Positions 1 through 7,458 of a stretch of DNA of 53,870 nt are shown here, one piece after another; position 1 is the first letter of the stretch; each line of letters begins with the position of its first letter. Made by a program: the position numbers and the translations under genes. Source of the stretch: an uncultured Planktomarina sp. (GTDB lineage Bacteria > Pseudomonadota > Alphaproteobacteria > Rhodobacterales > Rhodobacteraceae); NCBI GenBank assembly GCA_905182325.1, contig CAJJBD010000035.1:1-53870 (forward strand), in the 5' to 3' direction. Below the pieces are notes generated by a model. It worked only from the letters and a program-made list of their open reading frames with translations. It was not told the origin of the DNA and made no database searches.

Positions 1-48
1 AGATTTCAATGGAACATTGACCCTGTTCAAGCCCTTGAAGCCCGATAA
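1..48 (+). CDS. C-terminal end of an unidentified protein (partial)
   Basis: The first 48 bases read open in frame 1 as FQWNIDPVQALEAR preceded by an arginine and end in TAA. Codon choice looks natural and no other frame gives a tidy gene end here, so this is probably the tail of a plus-strand gene that begins outside the window. Sixteen codons are too few to name a family. It may equally be chance. Confidence 0.3.
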   Translation, partial: RFQWNIDPVQALEAR

Positions 49-169
49 CTAGGCACCGTCAAATGGCTCATGAATAGTATCTTTGTGCGGGCATTGGTAC
101 TGATACTGGGTTTAAATAAAATCCTTGAGCAACTGTTGCTGCACAAGGTTTAGTTTATTTTGAATTATA

Positions 170-475
170 TTAACCTTGCTGCGAAGCAAGCATTGCTTTC
201 ACCAATTTTCGCGCAGTGTCATCATCTGCTACTGGCGTCACAGTTGGGAAAGTAGCTTGTCCTGACCAGCCCATAATCCAAGAAGTTAGGGCTTCTTGAT
301 TATCAGATTCAACAACAATCCAGCCACAGCCGTTTGGCAGGTCATGCCAACGTCCAATTTGTTTTACACCATCAGGGTGTTCTCCAGAAATTTGTTCTGG
401 GGTCATATTCGCAAAAAATGCTTGGGTATCTGACTGCTTGTCTCGGTCAATTTGGTAGTGGCACATAAAAATCAT
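170..475 (-). CDS. DUF3303-like small protein
   Basis: A 101-residue soluble protein that opens MIFMCHYQID and contains GVKQIGRWHDLPNGCGWIVV followed by a WIMGW segment. This layout (a short ferredoxin-like alpha/beta fold starting with a hydrophobic strand, a conserved GRWHD region and a tryptophan-rich C-terminal half) resembles the DUF3303 family, whose function is unknown. There is no signal peptide or membrane segment. It stands alone on the minus strand, about 240 bases downstream of the cupin gene, and no terminator links the two. The family call rests on remembered resemblance, so the gene is more certain than the name. Confidence 0.7.
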   Translation of the reverse strand: MIFMCHYQIDRDKQSDTQAFFANMTPEQISGEHPDGVKQIGRWHDLPNGCGWIVVESDNQEALTSWIMGWSGQATFPTVTPVADDDTARKLVKAMLASQQG

Positions 476-715
476 AATTCACTCCATTTTTTTGTTGGTT
501 TGATTATTAAATTAGAACTGGATTTTTCGGTGTTGTCGAGTCTAGGTACTAGAATTAGGCGATGTCAGCTCAAACTTGCCTGAAGCGGGCAGGCCTTTTT
601 ATAGGGCTTTCTAATGACAAAACACTCTCCATTTCGCTACTTTAAAACTAGTCCTGAAGTCATCTGACTTACAATATGATGCGAGCTCTCATTTGTCCGA
701 CAGCACCTACGCGAG

Positions 716-1123
716 TTATATCTTTTTGGCCTTCTGATGTTCTTCGTTGATTGACCGTGTGATTCCGGTGGCAACCATCGTACGGGTTGCGTGAATATCT
801 GCATATATCCAAAATATTCGCATGGTGCTATCGCTTTCATTGATAAAACGATGGGGGATATTGGCTGGCAACCAAGTGGTGTCTCCAGTTTTGAGATGGT
901 GCCGAACACCGTCTATTTCGGCGATCGCCTCACCTTCAAGGATCATCACGCTTTCCTCGCAATTGTGTAAATGCACTTCAATTTTTGCGCCAGGTTCAAA
1001 GGCAGTGATGCCGTTTATCATGCTAGTCGAACCGCATTTTTGTGTTACCAGCGGAACCGTACGCGCCCCGTTGCCACGGTCGTTCACAGGAAGTTCGTCG
1101 GGTCTCATAATTGCTGCGTCCAT
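716..1123 (-). CDS. cupin domain protein
   Basis: A 135-residue single-domain cupin. Motif 1 is visible as EPGAKIEVHLHNCEESVMIL, where the His-x-His pair and the following Glu would bind a metal, and motif 2 as LPANIPHRFIN with its His. The start is fixed by TAGGAG seven bases before the ATG. Cupins of this size include dioxygenases, isomerases, lyases and small sensor proteins, so the reaction cannot be read from the sequence. It lies downstream of the TRAP-type binding protein on the same strand, separated by about 85 bases, and may be co-transcribed with it. A role in handling the same carboxylate ligand is inference. Confidence 0.8.
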   Translation of the reverse strand: MDAAIMRPDELPVNDRGNGARTVPLVTQKCGSTSMINGITAFEPGAKIEVHLHNCEESVMILEGEAIAEIDGVRHHLKTGDTTWLPANIPHRFINESDSTMRIFWIYADIHATRTMVATGITRSINEEHQKAKKI

Positions 1124-1208
1124 GTTGGCTCCTATGGGCCCACCAGGGCCATTCCAGTTATCATTTTTGATTAATTAGCCAAATCTGTGGGTGGTCTTAT
1201 AGTGTTGG

Positions 1209-2132
1209 TTAAAGTCCTACTAGTGCGAATACTTCGTGCCCAAACGTAGCGTGGGCGTCTTCAAGTTGTGGTTTAACTGCTTGTCTAAACGCAGCTTGCT
1301 CGCCAGCACTCAGTTGCGTGATTTCACCGCCTTCGCCTTCGATTGCCTTGGCTGAGTCTAGCGCTTCTTGTGCTGACAATTTGCGCTGGAATATGACCGA
1401 AGCACTGGTCGCCTCATACATAGCTATGCGCAGATCCTCAGGCCATGCATCAACGCTGTTGCGATGGGCAAAGATAGGGCGAGAAACATAAAAGTGGTTT
1501 GAAAGTGTGTGATAGTGATGATGCTTATGAACACCATAGGTAACTGTATTCGCAAAGGGATTTTCTTGCGCGTCTACGCTGCTGTTAACAACTCCTGAAA
1601 TCGCTTCTGTTAGATCCATTTGCATCGGCACTGCCCCAAGTAACTCGAATGTTCGGGCATGAACGTCGCTTGGAAGCACCCTTATTTTCATGCCTTTTAG
1701 GTCACCTGGGACATGCACATTACGTAGCCGGTTTGAAATATGACGGAATCCATTTTCGAAATACCCGAGGATCCGGTAGTTCATTTGTTCCTCGATCTTC
1801 GTAGTCAGATGTTCCCCCAATGCGCCATCGATCGCAAAGCGCGCCTGTTCATTGCTGTCAAACAAAAATGGTAGATCAACGAAACCAAGTTCAGGTACGC
1901 GGTCGGTCATGTAGCTGCTAGATTGATACCCAACCGTCAGTATACCGTTTTCTACCAACCACAAAATATCTTCGCCACGATATCCCAGATCCATGATATT
2001 CCAAACGTACTTTATCTCCACTTGGCTGTTAAACTGCGCCTCGATGCGGTCACCGATAAACTTCAGTGAACGGCTAAAGGCCGTAGTTTCAGGCCCATAA
2101 CCCCCTAGTCTAATCTGAATTGCTTTATTCAA
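1209..2132 (-). CDS. TRAP transporter DctP-family binding protein without signal peptide
   Basis: A protein of about 307 residues with the DctP fold: a LPFLFDSNEQARFAIDG segment, the family's RHISNR and GDLKGMKIRVLPSDVHARTFELLGAVP core, and the VVNSSVDAQENPF ligand-closing region. DctP proteins bind carboxylates in the periplasm for TRAP transporters. I place the start at a TTG codon because AGGAG sits six bases before it. The longer reading from position 2186 has no ribosome site, and neither version has an N-terminal hydrophobic signal. No TRAP membrane subunits (DctQ, DctM) lie in the window. It may be a cytoplasmic ligand-binding protein, or the signal peptide may have been lost. Confidence 0.75.
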   Translation of the reverse strand: MNKAIQIRLGGYGPETTAFSRSLKFIGDRIEAQFNSQVEIKYVWNIMDLGYRGEDILWLVENGILTVGYQSSSYMTDRVPELGFVDLPFLFDSNEQARFAIDGALGEHLTTKIEEQMNYRILGYFENGFRHISNRLRNVHVPGDLKGMKIRVLPSDVHARTFELLGAVPMQMDLTEAISGVVNSSVDAQENPFANTVTYGVHKHHHYHTLSNHFYVSRPIFAHRNSVDAWPEDLRIAMYEATSASVIFQRKLSAQEALDSAKAIEGEGGEITQLSAGEQAAFRQAVKPQLEDAHATFGHEVFALVGL

Positions 2133-2145
2133 TACATTCTCCTGT

Positions 2146-2162
2146 TTGGGGACTGTCCCCAA
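2146..2162. promoter_or_regulatory. inverted repeat ahead of the TRAP binding-protein gene
   Basis: TTGGGGAC-T-GTCCCCAA is a perfect 8-bp inverted repeat around one central base. It lies directly upstream of the AGGAG ribosome site of the minus-strand binding-protein gene. The position suits a repressor operator or a small RNA hairpin limiting translation. No regulator gene is adjacent, so the partner is unknown. Confidence 0.4.
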
Positions 2163-2275
2163 TACTGTGAAGCCTGTGTCACGCATCCCGTCATTTTTTG
2201 TTGGGGCGGCACGCTGCCACAGAAATCTTCATTTTCAGTTGTATAACTAATTTATCTTGCACGAATCTAGTCAAT

Positions 2276-2306
2276 GTATACTGTGTATAGTATTATTGTA
2301 TACAAT
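2276..2306 (+). promoter_or_regulatory. tandem GTATAC sites, probable GntR-type operator
   Basis: The perfect 12-bp palindrome ATTGTATACAAT (2295-2306) lies upstream of the ABC binding-protein gene, and a second GTATAC core (2276-2281) sits 22 bases earlier, about two helical turns. GntR-family regulators commonly bind palindromes of the form TTGTATACAA, so this looks like the control site of the importer operon. It lies between the divergent TRAP and ABC genes and could serve both. The regulator itself is not in the window. Confidence 0.5.
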
Positions 2307-2334
2307 TTTTAACACAGCTAACTGGGAGGAAGAA

Positions 2335-3669
2335 ATGCTTTACAAAAAAACCTATTTCCACTTTGAACTTTCTAGACTGAATTTGGCAAAAAAATATGTT
2401 AGAATGCTGACGGCTGCTGCAGCTTTGGTAACTGCCTCAGGGTTTTCAAGCCCTATTATGGCTCAAGATATCGACGAAGTTACCGTCTGGTTCGCGCGGG
2501 AATATACGGTTCCGTCACGCGAAAAGCGTAACGCTTTTACAAAGGCGACGGGCATCGAATTGTCTGTTGATGTTCAGCCTGATGACAATCTGTTTCAGCA
2601 GCTGATCCGAATGAGTGATGCCGGACTTAAACTGCCTGATATAGTCCATCTTGATGGTTTTTTGCGACCTGTTGTGGCTGAAGCTGGGATTGTTGCGCCA
2701 ATTCAAGATGTAATTAACCAATGGGCCGCGAATGATCCCGAGGGCTTTGCGCAGATTTACCCTGCTACATGGGACGACGCCATGTGGAATGGAGAGCTGT
2801 TCGGTATGGCCAATACTGGTTCAATGGAAGAAGTTTACTTTCGTAGTGACTGGCTTGCTGCAGCTGGTGTGACCGGCGTGCCTAGTAGCTGGGATGAAGT
2901 GCTCGATTTTGCTCGTGCGATCAAGGGTGCTAAGCCCAATGTAGTTCCTTTTGGTTGGTGGGCACAGCGTGGCAATGGCGCCAATCTGTTCTACTCGACG
3001 ATGAGCGCCATGGGTGTGACTTTCGACGGTTCGGTTCCTAATTTGAAAGGTGAAGGTGGTCAGTATTGGATCAGTTTTGTGCAAACACTTGCACGCGAAG
3101 GACTGATGAGCCCATACGCCGTAGCATGGAATGAAGATGATATGCGTGGAGGCTATGTCGCGTCGAACATCGGCATGATGTTAGATTCCGCGCCAACTTC
3201 AGTGGACGCGCAGGGTGCCGGGCTTAAGCCGGACTTGAACTTCAACATAGTTCCTATGCCGACCAGTCGCCATGGCGGTAGCGTTGATGGCGTTTTAGTT
3301 GCTCCGGCCCGGACTTTTTTCATTACGAACGACGCAGTCAAGCGTGGTGCCAAGGATGAAGCTGGCCTAGTCTTTCGCTTGCTGATGCAGCCTGATGTAG
3401 CGCTGGAACTGATGCTGGCAGGGTCCGACCCGCACCGCACCGACGAAGTTCTGACGGATGCCAGCGCATTGCAGCAGTGGTTGCCGATATGGGATGCGGA
3501 CAACGTCGCAGCATTCAAGGGCATGGGCAGCTTCCCAGTCGATCTTGATTTCCCTGCAGCTGAGGACGTGATGGAGCGTTTGAATGAATTTGTGGTCTCA
3601 AACCCCGAAATGGACCCTATGGCTGTAGCGGACGAATGGCAGGCTAAGTTTGACGCCATTCGAGGCTGA
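2335..3669 (+). CDS. sugar ABC transporter substrate-binding protein (CUT1 type)
   Basis: A 444-residue extracytoplasmic solute-binding protein of family 1, the type that captures sugars, polyols or glycerol-phosphate compounds for CUT1 importers. The start has GGGAGGA just upstream. The N-terminus is a long basic stretch followed by a hydrophobic segment ending PIMAQD, giving predicted cleavage near residue 43. Family features include ELFGMANTGSMEEVYFRSD and PSSWDEVLDFARAIK in the ligand-binding lobes. It is the first gene of the importer operon and is followed by an intercistronic hairpin, then two permeases and an ATPase. The substrate is not deducible; nearby enzymes hint at a sugar acid or aromatic compound. 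Confidence 0.9.
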   Translation: MLYKKTYFHFELSRLNLAKKYVRMLTAAAALVTASGFSSPIMAQDIDEVTVWFAREYTVPSREKRNAFTKATGIELSVDVQPDDNLFQQLIRMSDAGLKLPDIVHLDGFLRPVVAEAGIVAPIQDVINQWAANDPEGFAQIYPATWDDAMWNGELFGMANTGSMEEVYFRSDWLAAAGVTGVPSSWDEVLDFARAIKGAKPNVVPFGWWAQRGNGANLFYSTMSAMGVTFDGSVPNLKGEGGQYWISFVQTLAREGLMSPYAVAWNEDDMRGGYVASNIGMMLDSAPTSVDAQGAGLKPDLNFNIVPMPTSRHGGSVDGVLVAPARTFFITNDAVKRGAKDEAGLVFRLLMQPDVALELMLAGSDPHRTDEVLTDASALQQWLPIWDADNVAAFKGMGSFPVDLDFPAAEDVMERLNEFVVSNPEMDPMAVADEWQAKFDAIRG

Positions 3670-3686
3670 ACTCAACACTATCAACA

Positions 3687-3711
3687 GATCGCCCCCTTGC
3701 TTGGGGCGATC
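3687..3711 (+). other. intercistronic hairpin after the binding-protein gene
   Basis: GATCGCCCC and GGGGCGATC form a perfect 9-bp stem around a 7-base loop, 17 bases after the binding-protein stop codon. There is no run of T after it, so it is not a standard intrinsic terminator. Such structures commonly protect the binding-protein message from 3' decay and lower expression of the downstream permeases, as known between malE and malF. That role is inferred here. Confidence 0.6.
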
Positions 3712-3818
3712 ATACCACTTTGGCACGAACTACCGTCATCACTCTGATTTTATGAGTATTGTAGAAGCAGCAGAGTGTTCGTTTTCGTAATTGAATGTTA
3801 CTCTAAAAGGATCAGGTT

Positions 3819-4736
3819 ATGGCAGGAGAACTGAGCACTGACGCAGCAACAGCGACACGAATTGTGGGCTGGCAGCATGCGGGCATTGCCTATCTCAGCT
3901 CTGCACCAGCGATGATTATTGTTGCTGTGTTTCTGGCCTTTCCTATGCTATTTGCCGCGTGGCAGAGCTTATATGATGTAAGCCCGCTTAACCGGGGTGA
4001 ACAACCCTTTGTTGGCGTCGCAAACTATGTCCATATTTTTGGCACGGAGCAGTTCTGGTCGGCCCTTGGCCGTACTGGTATATTCGTTTTTGGGGTCATC
4101 GCTCTTGGTCTGACACTCAGCATCATATTCGGCTTTGCTCTGAATAGGGTTGTCTCTGGCTTGCGGTTCATAAGAGGGCTGGCAATCCTTCCCTATATTG
4201 TTTCCAGCGTTGCGGCAGCGCTGATTTTCCGCACCATGTTCAACGCAGACTTTGGCTTCCCCAACCAAGTTTTAGAGTTTATGGGCTTTGCGGGTATCCC
4301 ATGGCTGGCTAGTGGTTTTTGGGCAATGATTGTGGTGATTGTCGCCCAAGTGTGGACTGATCTGCCGCTTGCCTTGCTCTTCATTCTTGGTGGGTTGCAA
4401 ACCATCGACAAGCAACTGAACGAGGCTGCATTGGTTGATGGAGCCACAGGTTGGCGGAGCGCACTCTATATTTCACTGCCGTTGATAGCACCTCAAATTA
4501 CCCTTGCAACGGTCTGGCTGAGCTTCAAGGCGGTCACGTCGCTGGGGACTGTACTGGCGTTGACGGGCGGTGGACCAAGGGATGCGACCCAGCTGCTGAC
4601 ACTGGAAATGGTGCGGTTGGGTTTTGATGAGTACGATACTGGAACTGCAATGGCAATGGTGATGATCATCTTCGTTCTGAATGCGGGCCTAACCCTGCTT
4701 TACCTCGGCCTACAGCGCAAATTTGGGATGAAATAG
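3819..4736 (+). CDS. ABC transporter permease, MalF-like
   Basis: A 305-residue inner-membrane protein with about six hydrophobic segments. The cytoplasmic EAA loop, which docks onto the ATPase, is visible as EAALVDGATGWRSALYISLP. This pattern and length match the first permease of CUT1 sugar importers (MalF, UgpA and similar). The ATG follows AAAAGGATCAGGTT. Its stop codon is immediately followed by the ATG of the second permease, a sign of translational coupling. The N-terminal segment before the first membrane helix is short, without the large periplasmic insertion found in enterobacterial MalF. Confidence 0.92.
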   Translation: MAGELSTDAATATRIVGWQHAGIAYLSSAPAMIIVAVFLAFPMLFAAWQSLYDVSPLNRGEQPFVGVANYVHIFGTEQFWSALGRTGIFVFGVIALGLTLSIIFGFALNRVVSGLRFIRGLAILPYIVSSVAAALIFRTMFNADFGFPNQVLEFMGFAGIPWLASGFWAMIVVIVAQVWTDLPLALLFILGGLQTIDKQLNEAALVDGATGWRSALYISLPLIAPQITLATVWLSFKAVTSLGTVLALTGGGPRDATQLLTLEMVRLGFDEYDTGTAMAMVMIIFVLNAGLTLLYLGLQRKFGMK

Positions 4737-5621
4737 ATGGTGCCAGACATCCAAAATAGTCAAGAAAAACTTGCTCGCTTTCGCCGTTGGTCTTGGTTTG
4801 CAGGCCCCCTTCGTAAAATAATTATTTGGTTGCCGCTAACAATGCTGGTGTTGTGGACGCTGGGGCCGTTCTTGATATCAGCGTCTGTATCGTTTAAAGA
4901 ACCTGCGCATGTGTTTTCAGATGCAAGCCTGATCCCTGATGACCCGACGCTTAATGCCTATGCCCGAACAATTGATCGGCCTGGGTTTCAGCGCGCGCTC
5001 TGGAACAGTGTTGTAATTGCGTTTGGCAGCCTAATTCTGACTTTAGTGGTCGGAGTTCCGGCGGCCTATGCATTTGCCCGATATCGATTTCGCGGGCGTC
5101 ACCTTCTACTAATGTTCTCACTTTTGCCGATGTTGGTGCCCAAGGTGGGGCTGATGTTCCCATTGTTCTTGCTGGCAGTCAAAGTTGGTGGTTTTGATTC
5201 CCGCATTTTCATGATTCTAGTGTTCACCGGCATGTTATTACCGCTCGCGGTCTGGCTGTTGGTTGGGTTTTTCCAAGCCATCCCAAGAGAATTAGAAGAG
5301 GCTGCTGCTGTCGATGGTGCGACCCAGTTTGCCGCAATCCGCACCATAATCCTGCCGCTGTCTATCCCGGCTCTTCTTACGGTTGCGGTACTGGCTTTCC
5401 GTGAAGCTTGGAACGAATTTGAATTAGTCCTAGCACTGACCCAGACGGCAAATTCGCGTACCTTGCCGTATGAGCTCTATCTGATGCAGGACGCCACGGG
5501 CCTGGCGGATTATCCAATCCAGAATGCGTTTGCCCTGCTTACTATCGTGCCACTGATATTGGTCTACCTCAGAATTGAACGTTACGTGGCGGAGGGTTTG
5601 CTGAGCGGTGCGGTGAAATGA
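4737..5621 (+). CDS. ABC transporter permease, MalG-like
   Basis: A 294-residue inner-membrane protein with about six hydrophobic segments, the second permease of the importer. The ATPase-docking loop is EAAAVDGATQFAAIRTIILP, as in MalG or UgpE proteins. Its ATG abuts the stop of the preceding permease with no spacer. A PAYAFARYRFRGR stretch typical of the family precedes the third helix. It forms the transmembrane heterodimer with its neighbour; specificity comes mainly from the binding protein two genes upstream. Confidence 0.92.
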   Translation: MVPDIQNSQEKLARFRRWSWFAGPLRKIIIWLPLTMLVLWTLGPFLISASVSFKEPAHVFSDASLIPDDPTLNAYARTIDRPGFQRALWNSVVIAFGSLILTLVVGVPAAYAFARYRFRGRHLLLMFSLLPMLVPKVGLMFPLFLLAVKVGGFDSRIFMILVFTGMLLPLAVWLLVGFFQAIPRELEEAAAVDGATQFAAIRTIILPLSIPALLTVAVLAFREAWNEFELVLALTQTANSRTLPYELYLMQDATGLADYPIQNAFALLTIVPLILVYLRIERYVAEGLLSGAVK

Positions 5622-5705
5622 CGATGCGACGCAGCTATCCAAAAAAAGGAAGAAACTTGCAACCTAATATAAACAAGATGCCAATTGCGCTGTCAGGAGC
5701 CTTAC

Positions 5706-6881
5706 ATGGGTGAAGTATCATTTAAGAATGTTGTCAAACGATTTCCAGACGGCACCACCGCCGTGAACAAGCTAAATTTTGATGTGGCTGAAGGCGAATT
5801 TCTAGTATTGGTTGGTCCGTCAGGGTGTGGTAAATCAACCTCCCTTCGGATGGTCGCTGGCCTGGAAGAAATCACTCGTGGCGAAATTACTATTGATGGG
5901 GAAGTAGTCAATAACTTGACCCCGCGCGAACGCGATATTGCAATGGTTTTTCAGACCTATGCACTTTATCCACATATGAATGTAGAACAGAATATTGCCT
6001 TTCCATTGCGTATGGCTAAGATCAGTGGTGACCAAAAGAAAAGACGTGTTGCTGAGGCAGCAGATATTCTGGATATCGCTGATCTTTTAGGCCGCTTTCC
6101 GCGTGAATTATCCGGTGGTCAGCGTCAACGCGTCGCTATGGGCCGCGCTATCGTTCGAGAACCGCGCGTGTTCTTGATGGACGAACCCCTGTCAAACCTT
6201 GATGCCAAGTTGCGGGTGCAAATGCGCGGTGAAATCTCGCATCTTCAGCGCGCCCTCAAGACAACGACGGTATATGTAACACATGATCAGGTCGAGGCGA
6301 TGACGCTAGGGGATCGCGTAGCCGTGATGCACGAAGGCGTGTTACAGCAACTAGCATCACCTGCCATGCTCTATGCTGAACCTGAAACAGTTTTTGTTGC
6401 GAGCTTCATAGGATCCCCACCCATGAATCTATGCAATGCGATGGTTGAGGATGGCCCAGACGGGCTTCAGGTGAGGTTTGGAAAGATGACCTTGGGTATT
6501 GATCAAACTTGTTTGTCTAAGTTCCCGAAAGTAGAAAAAATGGCTGGACGGCAAATCGTGCTGGGGACCCGCCCAGAAAGCTTCTTCATGGCTGATGGTT
6601 CGGCTGGTGAGGCCTCACGCATCCGCACGAAGGTTGATCTGGTTGAAATGCTGGGTGCTGAGGCACTGGTTTATCTGCAATCTGATGCTCAGCCCATTAG
6701 TAGTGCAAGCATTCCAGACCGACCCGTTGCCGAAGGCATTTTCAAACGGTCGCAAAAATACACCATCGTCGCGCGTTTGGCACCGCAAGTTTTGCCACGC
6801 GTAGGTGAGTTGGTGGACTTGCATTATGAACTCGGCGCATTGCACTTTTTCGATCCAAAATCTGGCAAGGCGCTAAGATGA
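5706..6881 (+). CDS. ABC transporter ATP-binding protein, UgpC/MalK-like
   Basis: A 391-residue ATPase energising the importer. In order it shows Walker A GPSGCGKST (residues 37-45), the Q-loop FQTYALYPHM, the signature LSGGQRQRV, Walker B FLMDEPLSNLD and the switch His in VTHDQ. The C-terminal third forms the regulatory TOBE/OB region expected for CUT1 ATPases. I chose the ATG at 5706 because CAGGAG lies six bases before it; a TTG seven codons earlier has no ribosome site. It lies 84 bases after the second permease and completes a four-part transporter. Confidence 0.93.
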   Translation: MGEVSFKNVVKRFPDGTTAVNKLNFDVAEGEFLVLVGPSGCGKSTSLRMVAGLEEITRGEITIDGEVVNNLTPRERDIAMVFQTYALYPHMNVEQNIAFPLRMAKISGDQKKRRVAEAADILDIADLLGRFPRELSGGQRQRVAMGRAIVREPRVFLMDEPLSNLDAKLRVQMRGEISHLQRALKTTTVYVTHDQVEAMTLGDRVAVMHEGVLQQLASPAMLYAEPETVFVASFIGSPPMNLCNAMVEDGPDGLQVRFGKMTLGIDQTCLSKFPKVEKMAGRQIVLGTRPESFFMADGSAGEASRIRTKVDLVEMLGAEALVYLQSDAQPISSASIPDRPVAEGIFKRSQKYTIVARLAPQVLPRVGELVDLHYELGALHFFDPKSGKALR

Positions 6882-6950
6882 GCCTTGCCACCCAAATCTA
6901 CCTATTGTGCAGCTTGGGTCTGTACTAATAACTCATTGGAGGGCGAACCA

Positions 6951-7421
6951 TTGTCAAAACGCGAAGAAATTTTAGATATGGCGATCCATGCGCTAGCGCC
7001 GCTGATGAGCGCCCAGCAACATGCATCAGCCTATGACCTGTTCGAGGATGCACTGGACATTGCCTATAGGTTGGTCTCATGCGTCGATTACACGGCTGCC
7101 AAGACTAAAGGTGTAGAGCGTGATGAATTACTGGACATGTCGGTCCATGCGCTTTCTGCCCTGTTAAAAGGACGCCCAGATATGAGCGTTGATGATCTGC
7201 TTGGCGAATGTATGGCGGTCGCCCAATGCCTAATCGAAAAAGTGGATGCGGTAATTTGCAATGGTAATGAGGATTTACGCGAAGAACTGCTAGACCTTGC
7301 TGTACACGCTCAGACCGCATTTTTGGTGGGGCGGGACCAAATTGATGCCCATGCGCTTGCTGGCGAATGCGTGGCAGTAGCGCAGGCGCTTATCGAAAAA
7401 GTTGATGGTACTGTTGTTTAG
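6951..7421 (+). CDS. three-repeat helical protein of unknown function
   Basis: I do not recognise this 156-residue protein. It consists of three copies of a 43-residue unit (residues 4-46, 57-99 and 110-152) separated by two linkers of exactly 10 residues, so the period is 53 throughout. Each unit begins R-(E/D)-E-(I/L)-L-D, continues with (V/I)-H-A, and ends with A-(Y/Q)-x-L-(I/V)-x-x-V-D. Units 2 and 3 share G-E-C-x-A-V-A-Q-x-L-I-E-K-V-D. Each unit should form two amphipathic helices. The start is a TTG preceded by GGAGGG; an earlier TTG at 6885 lacks a ribosome site. It sits between the transporter ATPase and the decarboxylase-like gene, presumably in one operon. Confidence 0.75.
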   Translation: MSKREEILDMAIHALAPLMSAQQHASAYDLFEDALDIAYRLVSCVDYTAAKTKGVERDELLDMSVHALSALLKGRPDMSVDDLLGECMAVAQCLIEKVDAVICNGNEDLREELLDLAVHAQTAFLVGRDQIDAHALAGECVAVAQALIEKVDGTVV

Positions 7422-7458
7422 CAGTTTTTGGTTCGGTTGAACGACAAAGGAGTTGCTG

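Noticed and set aside
70-153. 27-codon hydrophobic plus-strand ORF
   Set aside because: It could pass for a small membrane peptide, but no ribosome site precedes the ATG.
578-600. Hairpin GCCTG/CAGGC followed by TTTTT
   Set aside because: It resembles a plus-strand terminator but the stem is only 5 bp and no plus-strand gene ends nearby.
3153-3659. 168-codon minus-strand ORF opposite the ABC binding protein
   Set aside because: Antisense to a clear gene, Ser-rich, with no start signals.
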